Shown: positions 16,087 to 25,212 of the stretch, piece by piece
Position numbering within the stretch: position 1 is the stretch's first letter
How the letters are laid out: each line of letters begins with the position of its first letter
Source: JAFAGO01 sp031987605
Lineage (GTDB): Bacteria > Bacteroidota > Bacteroidia > Flavobacteriales > Weeksellaceae
Assembly: GCA_031987605.1 (NCBI GenBank)
Contig: DALZZF010000009.1
Coordinates: forward strand, 1 to 64,000
Direction: 5' to 3'
Length of the DNA: 64,000 nt
Translations under genes and position numbers: made by a program
Notes under the pieces: generated by a model
What the model was told of the DNA's origin: nothing
Database searches by the model: none
The model's input: the letters and a program-made list of their open reading frames with translations, nothing else

Positions 16087-17097
16087 TCAATCGAATGAAC
16101 GGTTGCGTGCTTTGGCCAGAACAGGCAAAGAAATCAGTCCCATCACCAACATAATGACCATTTGTAAAGTATGAGAAATAAAAGCATAACTTAATCCGAC
16201 CTGTGCGCCTTCTTCCGCACTTTTCCCCATTGAAACAAACAATGCGGAAATCCCCAGTTTCAATGCAAAATGAAATGCTCCGATTCCACCGGATGCAGGA
16301 ACCATCATTCCCAAAGTACCGATTACAATAATATAGAAGCCATCTGCAATGGTAAAGTTTGAAGTTTCTGGAAGGGCAAAACAAACCAGATATGCAGCAA
16401 AATAATAGCAAAGCCAGATTGCCATTGTATATAAAATGAATTTCAGGTTTTCCTTCATTCGGAAAATTGAGGTTAAACCTTTAAATATGCCTTCAATAAA
16501 AACGATAATTTTGTTTAAAAGCGGATATTTTTTTAAATAGTCTTTAAACCTGAAAAATAAGACTAACCCTAAAATTCCGGTAAGAAAAACACCTCCCAGA
16601 ATATAAGGATTAATCCTGATATTGGCATTTCTGAAAAAACTGATAATCACATCATATTTAAAAACCAGTGTAAGCCCGAGAAAAATCAGCATGCATACCA
16701 GATCGATCACACGTTCCAGAATAATGGTTCCGAATGATTTATCCACAGGAACTTTTTCCACTCCATATAAGGCTGTTGCGCGTGCTACTTCGCCACTTCT
16801 CGGAATGGTAAGATTCATTAAATATCCAAAAGAGATCGTCCATAATGCATTGGAATTGGAAATCTTATACCCCAAAGGTTCAAGCAAAATATTCCAACGG
16901 ACGGCACGAAACCAATACGCTAAAATTCCGAATACCGCAGAAATCATCACCCAAAGATAATTGGCTCCCGAAAGTGATTCCTTTAGTTTTTCAACATCAA
17001 AATCCCGAAACGCCAGCCATAGAAACAACGCTGCAAAAGCAAGGGAAATAATAATGGTAATAATCGCTTTTGAAGGTTTGCTTTTTTTTTGATTCAT
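16087..17097 (-). CDS. Lysylphosphatidylglycerol synthase TM-region / flippase-like membrane protein (UPF0104)
   Basis: A 336-residue polytopic inner-membrane protein with about eight hydrophobic segments, beginning IITIIISLAFAALFLWLAF after a short basic N-terminus. The family signature RAVRWNILLEPLG, SFGYLMNLTIPRSGEVARA and ILERVIDLVCM matches the YbhN/LPG-synthase transmembrane (flippase-like) family. No aminoacyl-transfer domain is attached, so it is not a complete lysyl-PG synthase; lipid flipping is a guess from the family. panD lies 36 bases upstream on the same strand, probably co-transcribed; that pairing does not explain its role. Confidence 0.85.
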   Translation of the reverse strand: MNQKKSKPSKAIITIIISLAFAALFLWLAFRDFDVEKLKESLSGANYLWVMISAVFGILAYWFRAVRWNILLEPLGYKISNSNALWTISFGYLMNLTIPRSGEVARATALYGVEKVPVDKSFGTIILERVIDLVCMLIFLGLTLVFKYDVIISFFRNANIRINPYILGGVFLTGILGLVLFFRFKDYLKKYPLLNKIIVFIEGIFKGLTSIFRMKENLKFILYTMAIWLCYYFAAYLVCFALPETSNFTIADGFYIIVIGTLGMMVPASGGIGAFHFALKLGISALFVSMGKSAEEGAQVGLSYAFISHTLQMVIMLVMGLISLPVLAKARNRSFD

Positions 17098-17133
17098 AAA
17101 AGAGATGGCTTCCGAAATGGTTTAATGGAAAAA

Positions 17134-17484
17134 TCAGGTAAGAAGATTGGTTTTTTCATCCGGAAAAATAATTTTCGGTTGAAAAGTTTTGGCTTCTTCC
17201 GGTGTCATGTGTGCGTAGGAAATAATGATAATAATGTCGTTTTTCTGCACTTTTCGGGCAGCCGGACCATTAAGACAAATTTCTCCGGATTTTCTTTTTC
17301 CTTTTATTACATAAGTATCGAAACGTTCGCCATTGTTTACATTTACAATATACACGCGCTCGCCAACAATCAGTCCTGCTGCTTCAATCAGGTCTTCATC
17401 CACTGTGATGCTTCCGATATAATTAAGATCTGATTCGGTAACACGAACCCTGTGAATCTTCGATTTAAAAACTTCTATTAGCAT
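17134..17484 (-). CDS. panD: Aspartate 1-decarboxylase
   Basis: A 116-residue pyruvoyl-dependent enzyme that makes beta-alanine from aspartate for pantothenate and CoA. The self-cleavage site Gly24-Ser25 is present (LNYIGSITVDEDL), as is Lys9 (FKSKIHRVRV), and the ISYAHM segment near residue 90 typical of the family. Length is standard, allowing for a slightly short C-terminus. Start MLIEVFKSKIH is the canonical N-terminus. It is the first gene of a probable two-gene unit with the flippase-like gene. No panB/panC nearby. Confidence 0.95.
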   Translation of the reverse strand: MLIEVFKSKIHRVRVTESDLNYIGSITVDEDLIEAAGLIVGERVYIVNVNNGERFDTYVIKGKRKSGEICLNGPAARKVQKNDIIIIISYAHMTPEEAKTFQPKIIFPDEKTNLLT

Positions 17485-17838
17485 GCTGCAAATGTAAAAA
17501 AATTATAAGAGTCGAATTGAAATTTTGAAGAAGTATTTATGGAGAACATCTCATAAATTTTACCCAAATTTTTATTTAGAAGATCATAATTTCACTTTCA
17601 TCCTGTTTACCATGATTTTGAGTAGTAAACATTTAATGATGATAATACACCGAAAAACTATGAAAGGCATTATAGATTTTGCTGATTTTTAAAATATCAT
17701 AAATTCACTTATTCTATATTATTAATACAAAATTTTTAAATTTTCAAATCTATTCTTATGAAAATCAATTACAATTTAGGAATTCATAATTCATGTAAAA
17801 ATTAAACAAATATTTAAAAACACCCTAATATAAGGGGA

Positions 17839-17855
17839 TTGGCACAGTTTTAGTA
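17839..17855 (+). promoter_or_regulatory. Possible sigma-54-type promoter
   Basis: TTGGCAC-AGTTT-TAGTA: a perfect -24 element and N5 spacing, but a weak -12 element (TAGTA rather than TTGCA/T). It points toward HU, 170 bases away. Confidence 0.3.
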
Positions 17856-17949
17856 TTCGGAAAAGCCGATAAATGAAAATACACCTGATTATTAATTTTT
17901 ATTGATTTCAGGCTAAACAATGAAACTTTGTTTATTTTTTCAAAAAAAA

Positions 17950-17980
17950 TTTGCACAAAATTAAATTTGTATTATATTTG
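17950..17980 (+). promoter_or_regulatory. Bacteroidetes-type housekeeping promoter of the HU gene
   Basis: TTTG at 17950-17953 and TATATTTG at 17973-17980, separated by exactly 19 bases: a full match to TTG-N19-TAnnTTTG. Transcription would start near 17987, leaving a leader of about 38 nt before the HU ATG. Confidence 0.8.
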
Positions 17981-18024
17981 TCCTGATAAGAATTTTCAAC
18001 TAACTTTTTAAAATAATTAAAATT

Positions 18025-18315
18025 ATGAACAAGTCTGAATTAATCGATGCGATTGCAAAAGATGCAGGAATTACAAAAGTTGCTGCTAAAGCCGCTCTTG
18101 AATCTTTCGTTTCTAACGTTACTGATACTTTGAAAAAGAAAGACGGTAAAGTTTCATTGGTAGGTTTCGGTACTTTCTCTGTTGCTGAAAGAGCTGCAAG
18201 ACAAGGAATCAACCCTGCTACTAAAAAACCAATCAAAATTGCTGCTAAAAAAGTAGCTAAATTTAAAGCTGGTGCTGATTTGGCAACTGCTGTATCTGGA
18301 GCTAAGAAAAAATAA
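18025..18315 (+). CDS. HU family DNA-binding protein
   Basis: A 96-residue histone-like protein: MNKSELIDAIAKDAGITKVAAKAALESF dimerisation helices, the VSLVGFGTFSVAERAAR saddle start, the DNA-intercalating beta arm with RQGINPATKKPIKIAAKK (the Pro at its tip), and the C-terminal helix. Abundant nucleoid protein that bends and compacts DNA. Codon use is notably uniform (GCT, AAA, GTT), as expected for a highly expressed gene, and it has the best promoter in the window and a strong terminator. Confidence 0.97.
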   Translation: MNKSELIDAIAKDAGITKVAAKAALESFVSNVTDTLKKKDGKVSLVGFGTFSVAERAARQGINPATKKPIKIAAKKVAKFKAGADLATAVSGAKKK

Positions 18316-18337
18316 TTAGACTGGAACACAATCTAAG

Positions 18338-18361
18338 AGACCGCTAATAGCGGTCTTTTTG
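18338..18361 (+). terminator. Intrinsic terminator of the HU gene
   Basis: Stem AGACCGCT/AGCGGTCT with loop AAT followed by TTTTTGCTTT, 22 bases after the HU stop codon. Confidence 0.92.
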
Positions 18362-18429
18362 CTTTATATCGTTATGAATAATTTTGAGAAATAAGGATTG
18401 AGAACAAAATCTAAGGAAATATGATAAGC

Positions 18430-18570
18430 AACTTATATATTCTGCGCCTTGTATCCTCACCCCAACCCCTTTTATCTCGTTTCTTTTTCTTTTTTTAAGG
18501 AATCGGCGAATCCTGTGGATTCCCAAAGGAAAGCGAAGTTGAAACTGCATATTTTGTTTCGTTTATAATA
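18430..18570 (+). repeat. Dispersed ~140-bp element, copy 1 (second copy at 48697)
   Basis: Contains CTTGTATCCTCACCCCAACCCC, then TTTCTTTTTCTTTTTTTAAGGAATCGGCGAATCC and GGATTCCCAAAGGA...CTGCATATTTTGTTTCGTTTA. The same order and most bases recur at 48697-48840 in the same orientation. It is non-coding and lies downstream of HU in the gap before pdxH. Confidence 0.8.
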
Positions 18571-18596
18571 GCAAAAAACAACAATATAAAAAGATA

Positions 18597-18669
18597 GCGC
18601 TCCTCCGGAGCGCCCCAATCTATTCTTTCAAATATTTCTACAAAGATGGCATTCCTTTGAAATGCCATT
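18597..18669. repeat. Two short hairpins (GCGCTCC and ATGGCATT stems)
   Basis: GCGCTCC-TCC-GGAGCGC at 18597-18613 and ATGGCATT-CCTTTGA-AATGCCAT at 18647-18669. A related CGCTCCTCCGGAGCT sequence recurs at 39410-39424, so the first is probably a REP-like unit. Together with copy 1 of the 140-bp element they account for most of the ~500-base gap between HU and pdxH. Confidence 0.6.
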
Positions 18670-18812
18670 CTCCATTATCAACCTATTTTCAAATAACATA
18701 AGATGACAACATCTTGGCTTCTTTTTTCCACATACCTCTTTTAACCTGAATCTTTTTACTTTTTAGTTGAATCTTTTTACTTGGCTCTTTTTAATTTCTA
18801 CTTGGCTCTTTC

Positions 18813-19457
18813 CTAAGGAGCCAACCTTTCGATTTTCCAATCATAATCTTCCTGCAAAGAATAGAGAATACGGTCGTGCAAACGATTTGGTCTTCCCTGC
18901 CAGAATTCAATTTCATAAGGTTTTGCCAAAAAACCACCCCAATTTTCAGGACGGGGAATTTCTTTTCCTTCATATTCAACCTCAAGATCTTTCAGTTTAT
19001 TTTCAAGGAAATTACGGTCAGGAATAACAGAACTCTGAGGAGAAACTACCGCTCCTAACTGGCTTCCTCTCGGTCTTGAATGGAAATAACCATCACTGAT
19101 GTTTTCGGAAACTTTTTCAAGATTGGCTTTAATTATAATCTGACGCTCCAGAAAAGGCCAGAAAAAATGGAGACATGCTTTATGATTGTTTTCTATTGCT
19201 TTCCCTTTCCGGCTGTTGTAATTAGTATAAAAAATAAATCCCTCCCAATTATACGACTTTAAAAGAACCATCCTTGTCCGCGGACATCCATCATCCTCCA
19301 ACGTGGAAACCGACATGGCATTGGCTTCCCAACCATGAGCGTTTTCCTCTGCATCCAGAAACCAGTTTCTGAACTGTTCCATCGGATTATCTCTAATTTC
19401 GGTTTCCAGTAATTGAGATTTTTCATAAACCTTTCTGTGGTCATGAAGATTTTCCAT
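18813..19457 (-). CDS. pdxH: Pyridoxamine/pyridoxine 5'-phosphate oxidase
   Basis: A 214-residue FMN enzyme that oxidises pyridoxine/pyridoxamine phosphate to pyridoxal 5'-phosphate. Family landmarks: MSVSTLEDDGCPRTRMVLLKSY (FMN phosphate site), FYTNYNSRKGKAI, SRPRGSQLGAVVSPQS and the C-terminal RPNRLHDRILY...WKIERLAP, which is the canonical end. The start at 19457 (MENLHDHRKVYEKSQL) gives the usual length; the longer frame overlaps the divergent yqgE gene. Only 20 bases separate the two divergent start codons. Confidence 0.96.
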   Translation of the reverse strand: MENLHDHRKVYEKSQLLETEIRDNPMEQFRNWFLDAEENAHGWEANAMSVSTLEDDGCPRTRMVLLKSYNWEGFIFYTNYNSRKGKAIENNHKACLHFFWPFLERQIIIKANLEKVSENISDGYFHSRPRGSQLGAVVSPQSSVIPDRNFLENKLKDLEVEYEGKEIPRPENWGGFLAKPYEIEFWQGRPNRLHDRILYSLQEDYDWKIERLAP

Positions 19458-19477
19458 ATCTTTTATTATATTTGAGT

Positions 19478-20026
19478 ATGAATTCTGATTACAAAGGTAA
19501 AATTTTAATCTCCACCCCTGATATTTCGGGTGATATTTTTTCAAGATCCGTGATTCTGATTGTGGATCATAATATCAACGGTGCATTTGGACTTATCCTG
19601 AATAAAAAAAATACCGAACTCAGCAGAAAAGTACAGAAACTCTTCGGATTCAAAACCGATATTTATGAAGGAGGTCCTGTAGAAAATAACAAAACTTTCA
19701 TTATTGTGAAGGGACATCCTGCGAGTGAAAATTTTCTGCAAATCAGTAGCGAGTTCTATTTAACAGAAGATATTGAGAGTGTTGCAGAAAAAATATTGAG
19801 TGGAAAACTAAATCAGCATGATATAAAAGTTTTCTCCGGATATTCCGGCTGGTCTGCTCTTCAATTGGAAAGTGAAGTTGAACGTAAAATGTGGACTGTT
19901 GTGGATGTCTACAATCTGGATTACACCATGACAAACGACCAAAATCTATGGAAAAATATCATGCAGAATCTCGGAGGTGAATTTCTGCTGTGGGCAAATT
20001 CTCCTGAAGATGTGAGTATGAATTGA
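19478..20026 (+). CDS. YqgE/AlgH family protein
   Basis: A 182-residue protein of the YqgE/AlgH (UPF0301) family: N-terminal GKILISTPDISGDIFSRSVILIVDHN, GAFGLILNKK, YEGGPVENNKTFIIV, VFSGYSGWSALQLESEVE and the family's C-terminal W-rich segment. Biochemical role unknown; AlgH was named for a link to alginate regulation in Pseudomonas, which need not apply here. ATG at 19478 is preferred over an in-frame TTG at 19472. TATATTTG at 19467-19474 sits only 3 bases before the ATG, so the transcript may be leaderless if that box is used. A terminator follows at 20066-20095. Confidence 0.9.
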   Translation: MNSDYKGKILISTPDISGDIFSRSVILIVDHNINGAFGLILNKKNTELSRKVQKLFGFKTDIYEGGPVENNKTFIIVKGHPASENFLQISSEFYLTEDIESVAEKILSGKLNQHDIKVFSGYSGWSALQLESEVERKMWTVVDVYNLDYTMTNDQNLWKNIMQNLGGEFLLWANSPEDVSMN

Positions 20027-20065
20027 GTTTGTTAATTGTTGTTTCAAGATATAAAATATTAAAAA

Positions 20066-20095
20066 AAATCCGTCCCACTTTCATGAGACGGATTT
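20066..20095. terminator. Bidirectional intrinsic terminator
   Basis: Stem AAATCCGTC/GACGGATTT with a 12-base loop, between the convergent yqgE and second susD genes; A-rich on the left, T/A-rich on the right. Confidence 0.82.
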
Positions 20096-20118
20096 ATATA
20101 TTATTCTTTAATGAAATT

Positions 20119-21603
20119 CTAGTATTTAGGATTTTGTACCATGTTGATATTGTTATTTAATTCACTCTGTGGTATTGGTAAAAATCTAAACTGATGATCG
20201 GCTGGTGATAACGTAACTCCTGTTTGAGGATTCGTATAACCTATATTATTTCTCTTTAGATCCCATCTCCTTGTACCTTCTAAAAATAATTCTGCATCTT
20301 TTTGGAAAAGAATTTCTTTCAATAGAGTCTCTCCTGTTCCTGAAAATGAATAATCAGGATCCCTGTATTCTTTAACCCAATCTACTAATTGAGACAATGA
20401 AGTACTTTCGGATGTGTGATAAAGACTTTCAAATAATATAAACCAAGCTTCACTTCTTCTGAAAACTATAATATCTCTCTCGAATGATCTGTATTTCATC
20501 ACATCGATTGGTTTAGGATTGTCTCCTTTACTGCGAGCAAAGCTATCATCTATATACCAAGAATCAGCTCTCAATTGTTCACCTGATAAATTTACTCCTT
20601 TTCTTACATCATTATCTCCTAATTTATTGAAGAAATCACGTGTTGCAAAGTTATGTTTGTATGTACCTTCCGAAGACCAGGTGGCAAGTAAACCGTCATT
20701 GGAACCTGGTAAATCTTTAGCATTATTATCAAGCTGGAAAATTATTTCAGCACTATTTTCTCCCGCTATTGTGAATAAACTTGCCACATCAGCTTTCGCT
20801 AAAGTTTCTCCACTGTCTATTACTTTCTGTGCATATTCCTTAGCTTTAGGATAGTCTTTAACAGCCAAATAATAACGAGCCATCAGCATTTGAACTGCTG
20901 CTAAATTCAGACGTTTATTATCTTCTGTACTTATAGTAGCTTCTGCCTTCTTCAGATCTTCAAGTATAAAACTGTAGGTTTCTTGAACAGTAGATCTTTT
21001 TTCTTTTACAGCAATATCAAATGTTTTGACGATTGGTAATCCGAATTCCTGATTTTCTTCACCATAATTATCACAGTAAAAAGAAGCCAATTGCAAATAA
21101 GCCATGGCTCTTGCAGCATATGCTTCAGCAAAGTAATTTTCCGGCTTTTTGCTAGTATTAAAATCATCAGCAATCTGCCCATCTTTTGCGATTACAAGAT
21201 TCGCATTAGCAATAATTCTGTAAAGTGAATTCCATAGAGTAGCGTTATCCGCTAATGTAGGTACGTAAAAAGATAAGTCTTTGTTTCGCGTGGTGGCAAA
21301 TCTGTTAGAGTTATTTAATCCAACAAATGCATTGTCCGCAAGTAATTCGTTCAATGTTGGAATCATTCCACCGTATGTACTTTGTACAACTGTAGCACCG
21401 TTAAGAGAAAGGTTCCCCGTTGTTTGCATCATATTATAGATCCCATTGACAGCAGTACTTAAATTAAGTTCATTAGTAATTGCAGTCTCTAATGGAAGGG
21501 TGGAAGCTGGTTTTTCATCAAGAAATTCATCACTACATGATGTTAATAATATAGAAAAAACTAACAAACCACCTTTCATATATTTTAAATTAAACTTTTT
21601 CAT
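20119..21603 (-). CDS. RagB/SusD family outer membrane lipoprotein
   Basis: A 494-residue lipoprotein with lipobox LLTSCSDEFLDEKP (Cys at about 23), the classical SusD N-terminus in which the lipidated Cys is followed by an acidic FLDEKP motif. Helical TPR segments follow (YNMMQTTGN, NLVIAKDG, AYAARAMAYLQLASFYCDNYG), and the C-terminal RagB signature KEILFQKDAELFLEGTRRWDLKRNN plus FLPIPQSELNNN is clear. It belongs to the main SusD family, unlike the family-2 member at 6.5 kb. It is the surface partner of the SusC barrel 20 bp upstream. Substrate unknown. Confidence 0.95.
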   Translation of the reverse strand: MKKFNLKYMKGGLLVFSILLTSCSDEFLDEKPASTLPLETAITNELNLSTAVNGIYNMMQTTGNLSLNGATVVQSTYGGMIPTLNELLADNAFVGLNNSNRFATTRNKDLSFYVPTLADNATLWNSLYRIIANANLVIAKDGQIADDFNTSKKPENYFAEAYAARAMAYLQLASFYCDNYGEENQEFGLPIVKTFDIAVKEKRSTVQETYSFILEDLKKAEATISTEDNKRLNLAAVQMLMARYYLAVKDYPKAKEYAQKVIDSGETLAKADVASLFTIAGENSAEIIFQLDNNAKDLPGSNDGLLATWSSEGTYKHNFATRDFFNKLGDNDVRKGVNLSGEQLRADSWYIDDSFARSKGDNPKPIDVMKYRSFERDIIVFRRSEAWFILFESLYHTSESTSLSQLVDWVKEYRDPDYSFSGTGETLLKEILFQKDAELFLEGTRRWDLKRNNIGYTNPQTGVTLSPADHQFRFLPIPQSELNNNINMVQNPKY

Positions 21604-21623
21604 TATATTTCTGTTTGTTAAAA

Positions 21624-24473
21624 TTAAAAATCAATTGATACACCGAAAATATACTGTCTCAAGTTTGGCTGCGTCTGGTCATATATTCCTAGATTAGCGG
21701 CTACACTTGTATTAGCATTTGAATTGGATTCAGGATCAAAATATAAGTTTTTATCGAACGCATAAGTCCATAAATTAACTCCTCTGGCATAAACATAAAT
21801 ACCATTAAGACCTTTTAAATTTAGAACATCTTTACTAAATCTGTATCCAACTTCTACATTTTTAAGACGGATATGATCTCCTTTAAACAAATCTCTTGTA
21901 GAAGCACTTGTAGAACTTCTGTTTCCTCCATATATATATTTAGGTCTGGAAGCATCGGTATTATCAGGAGTCCAAGAATCATAAAGAGCACTTTTAAACT
22001 GGTTCAAATAAGCATATGCACCATCACTGTTATATACAAAGGCCCAGTTATCATACACATAATAATCACCCTGATATGTAAACATGAATGATAATCTGAA
22101 ATCCTTATAATTAAGGTCACTGATAAAACTGGCTACATGAGTAGGCAATGCTTTCTTTCCTGTGAAAACCTGTGCTGCTCTACTTAATATATTTGTAGTT
22201 GTGGTTTTAGTTTCATCAGTATACCATAATGGATCCCCGTTTGTAGGGTCTACACCTGCCCAAAGTCTTGTGTAATATTCAGTTGGGTTATGCCCTTTAG
22301 CCCAACCTTTTAATCCTCCTGCATTAATAACTGCATCAGAGTTAATAGCAGTAATTTCACCTTCATTAAAACTGTAATTACCGGTAACATTCCAGTTTAA
22401 GTTTTCCTTATTTATTAGCCTAGCAGTTAATGAGGCCTCAATTCCCCTAGATTCCAAACTTGCGATATTGGAAGAATAGTTAGGAATACCAGCGCTTCCA
22501 GGAAGCGGAACATTAAATACTAAATCTTTGTTTTCATTTTTATAAATATCTATAGTACCGGTTACATTATTTTTCTTTCCAATTCCAAATTCTAGTCCTA
22601 TATCGGATTTATTTGATTTTTCCCAGTTAAGTCCCTCTTTTCCAACAGCATTAAACAAGAAACTTCCATTGGTGGATAAATATGCTCCATTTAGTCTAAC
22701 TTGAGCATATTTATCATAAGAACCTGCCGATGGATTTCCATTAGATCCATAACTACCTCTAATTGCAAGTTTATTAAACCAACCGTTTTCCATAAAAGAA
22801 AACTTCGCAAAATCAATACTCGCACCTACTCCATAAAAATTGCCATATAATTCTGTAAATCCTGAATAACCATCCCTTCTGAAGGATCCAGAAACGGTAA
22901 GGAACTTGTCATAAGTATAGCTTGCCCTTGCGATATATCCTACTAAAGCATTTCTTCTGGCATCAGTAGAAGTTCCAACAGGATTAACTCCTGCATCCGC
23001 ATATGGAAGTCTAACCCCACTTGCAAATCCCTGAGTTTCCATAGTTAGATACTCGTTGCTTTTTCTAGTTGCTTCAACCCCAACGGAAGTACTTATTTCA
23101 TGTTTATCCCCGAGTACAGTATCATAATGCACAAAATTATACCAGTTCCATGTGAAGAAATTACGACGAGAATTCAAAAGGTATCCGTTTCCATTTGGAT
23201 CTCCTGAATTTAATCCGTCCCCAAAATCAGGATTCCAGAAAATAGTTTCTGATCCTGATGTATAATCAATTCCAAAGTTAGAATTGAATCTAAAATTTGG
23301 CAAGAACTGATAATCTACATCAACGCTTGATAAAATTTTGTTAAATTCTCCTTCATTAATATTTGCATCTTGTATTGCGGCTGGGTTAAATGTCTCATTC
23401 AGGAAATATAACCCAGATACATTATAAGAGCCATCTGCATTGTAAGCACTTTGTGTTGGTGATATAAGTCTTGCTGCAAACATAGGATTAGAGAAAGAAG
23501 AGCCATCACTTGGTCCGGATTGAACAGTTCTTCCTAGATTTGTACTGAACTTCAATCGCAATTTTTCGCTTGCTTTCCAATCTGCTCTTAGGCTTCCGGT
23601 ATATCTCTTAAACGCAGCGTCTCTTGAAACACCTTCCTGATCAAAATACCCTAAAGATGCAAAAATATTAAAGTTTTCAGAACCACCTGTATAACTTAAA
23701 TTGTGTCTGGTATAAAAAGGATTTTTATTCCTAACCAATTTATTCCAGTCTGTGTTTACAATTCCATCCCAACCGAATTCATCCTTTGCCATATCATACC
23801 CATCATCTAATGACGGAGCGATTCCAGCATTATATAAGGAAAGCCCGAAAAGTTGCACACTTTCATTAGCATCAAGCATATCAAATTTTTCAAAAGCAAC
23901 ATCTGATGCACCTACTTCACTAGTATAATTAAGATTTGACCGCCCTTTTCTTCCTGATTTTGTAGTAATCAAAATAACCCCATTTGCACCTCTTGATCCA
24001 TACAAAGCGGTGGCAACAGCATCTTTAAGAACCTTTACATCAGCAATATCACTGGGGTTCAACAGCGATAGTGCATTCTGAGTAGCAAGTGCACCAGAAA
24101 TATCTCCTGCCGGAATTGGCACACCATCCAGAACATATAATGGATTATTATCACCAGTAAGTGATGTTAATCCTCGGATCAGAGTAATAGCACTGGCTCC
24201 AGGTTGTCCGCTACTTGCAGTACTCATTACCCCTGTAGCCTGACCTTGAAGTAAATTATCCAGAGAAACCGCAGTCGGCTTATCTAAAACATCTCCCTTA
24301 ACTACACCAACAGATCCTGTTATCTGTTCCGGTGTTTGTTTAATACCATATGAAGATGTTATTACAACTTCTTCAATGTCTGTAATTGTGTCTTTTGGTT
24401 TTTGTTGAGCCATAAGAGCCTGTCCTGTAAAAAACATCACTCCGGCGCTCAATACTTTCAATTGAACGTTCAT
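21624..24473 (-). CDS. SusC/RagA-family TonB-linked outer membrane transporter
   Basis: A 949-residue TonB-dependent receptor. Signal peptide MNVQLKVLSAGVMFFTGQALMAQ, TonB box region DIEEVVITSSYGIKQ, plug motifs GASAITLIRGLTSLTGDNNPLYVLDGVP and DVKVLKDAVATALYGSRGANGVILITTKSG, then a long barrel ending FGVSIDF (terminal aromatic). Like the first SusC here it lacks the N-terminal carboxypeptidase-like domain. Operon with the SusD gene. The minus-strand upstream region has CATATTTG about 35 bases before the start, a 7/8 match to the -7 consensus. Confidence 0.95.
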   Translation of the reverse strand: MNVQLKVLSAGVMFFTGQALMAQQKPKDTITDIEEVVITSSYGIKQTPEQITGSVGVVKGDVLDKPTAVSLDNLLQGQATGVMSTASSGQPGASAITLIRGLTSLTGDNNPLYVLDGVPIPAGDISGALATQNALSLLNPSDIADVKVLKDAVATALYGSRGANGVILITTKSGRKGRSNLNYTSEVGASDVAFEKFDMLDANESVQLFGLSLYNAGIAPSLDDGYDMAKDEFGWDGIVNTDWNKLVRNKNPFYTRHNLSYTGGSENFNIFASLGYFDQEGVSRDAAFKRYTGSLRADWKASEKLRLKFSTNLGRTVQSGPSDGSSFSNPMFAARLISPTQSAYNADGSYNVSGLYFLNETFNPAAIQDANINEGEFNKILSSVDVDYQFLPNFRFNSNFGIDYTSGSETIFWNPDFGDGLNSGDPNGNGYLLNSRRNFFTWNWYNFVHYDTVLGDKHEISTSVGVEATRKSNEYLTMETQGFASGVRLPYADAGVNPVGTSTDARRNALVGYIARASYTYDKFLTVSGSFRRDGYSGFTELYGNFYGVGASIDFAKFSFMENGWFNKLAIRGSYGSNGNPSAGSYDKYAQVRLNGAYLSTNGSFLFNAVGKEGLNWEKSNKSDIGLEFGIGKKNNVTGTIDIYKNENKDLVFNVPLPGSAGIPNYSSNIASLESRGIEASLTARLINKENLNWNVTGNYSFNEGEITAINSDAVINAGGLKGWAKGHNPTEYYTRLWAGVDPTNGDPLWYTDETKTTTTNILSRAAQVFTGKKALPTHVASFISDLNYKDFRLSFMFTYQGDYYVYDNWAFVYNSDGAYAYLNQFKSALYDSWTPDNTDASRPKYIYGGNRSSTSASTRDLFKGDHIRLKNVEVGYRFSKDVLNLKGLNGIYVYARGVNLWTYAFDKNLYFDPESNSNANTSVAANLGIYDQTQPNLRQYIFGVSIDF

Positions 24474-24647
24474 ATTAACATTGTTTTAATATTTAAGTGG
24501 TGCAAATATGTTAATTTTTTCTTAACTATCAAAATCAAATATTAAATTAATATAAATGTAATATGTTGATTCTCTTCTTAATTTATTGATAAATAGGAAA
24601 ACAATAATTTCTTACCATAAATCAATTCCGTGGTTTCATTTTTGATG

Positions 24648-24655
24648 TACATTTG
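24648..24655 (+). promoter_or_regulatory. -7 box upstream of the first YceI gene
   Basis: TACATTTG matches TAnnTTTG, 18 bases before the ATG. The -33 region (TTCCG) is not a clear match. Confidence 0.5.
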
Positions 24656-24673
24656 CTTTAAAATTTAAACATT

Positions 24674-25183
24674 ATGGCAACAAAATGGATTTTAGATCCT
24701 TCACACAGTGAGCTTACTTTTAAAGTAAAACACATGATGATTTCCAACGTTAAAGGAGCATTCGACAAATTCAATGCGGAAATCGAATCTGAAGACGACA
24801 CCTTTAAACAAGCGAAAGTAACTGCTACTATCGACGCAGATTCAATTGACACAAACAATGCAGACCGTGACACTCATCTTAAAGGTGCCGATTTTTTTGA
24901 TGTTGAAAAATATCCTCAAATTACTTTTACCGCCGATTCTTTAGGAGAAGAAATTACAGGAGAATTAACCATTAACGGAATTAAAAAACCAGTAAAACTC
25001 GACGTGGATTTTGGGGGAATCAATAAAGATCCTTGGGGAAATACAAAAGCAGGATTCTCTGTGGAAGGCAAAATCAGCAGAAAAGATTGGGGACTCAACT
25101 GGAACGCTGCTCTTGAAACAGGAGGAGTTTTGGTTTCTGATGAAGTAAAAGTTTCTGCAGATCTTCAGTTTGTAAAACAATAA
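24674..25183 (+). CDS. YceI family protein (no signal peptide)
   Basis: A 169-residue protein of the YceI lipocalin-like family, whose members hold an isoprenoid chain in an extended beta-barrel. Landmarks: WILDPSHSELTFKVKHM, VKGAFDKFNAEIE, DRDTHLKGADFFDVEKYPQITF, ITGELTINGIKKPVKLDVDF, and ISRKDWGLNWN. It starts directly with MATKWILDPSHS, so no export signal is present and it is probably cytoplasmic. A second YceI gene at 58160 carries a lipoprotein signal. Function in the cell is unproven; stress roles are reported for some relatives. Confidence 0.92.
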   Translation: MATKWILDPSHSELTFKVKHMMISNVKGAFDKFNAEIESEDDTFKQAKVTATIDADSIDTNNADRDTHLKGADFFDVEKYPQITFTADSLGEEITGELTINGIKKPVKLDVDFGGINKDPWGNTKAGFSVEGKISRKDWGLNWNAALETGGVLVSDEVKVSADLQFVKQ

Positions 25184-25212
25184 AAAAGTAAACCTTACCC
25201 CTTATTAAAATT

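Larger units (their letters stand above)
17485..18024. other. 540-bp AT-rich regulatory region before the HU gene
   Basis: Divergent gap between panD and the HU gene. It has no supportable open frame. Two promoter-like signals were found: a full housekeeping promoter close to HU (17950-17980) and a sigma-54-like site farther upstream (17839-17855). The rest is A/T-rich sequence without a clear structure. Confidence 0.7.

Noticed and set aside
16010..16411. 133-codon minus-strand open frame rich in Cys
   Set aside because: It overlaps the flippase-like gene in another frame and crosses that gene's stop codon.
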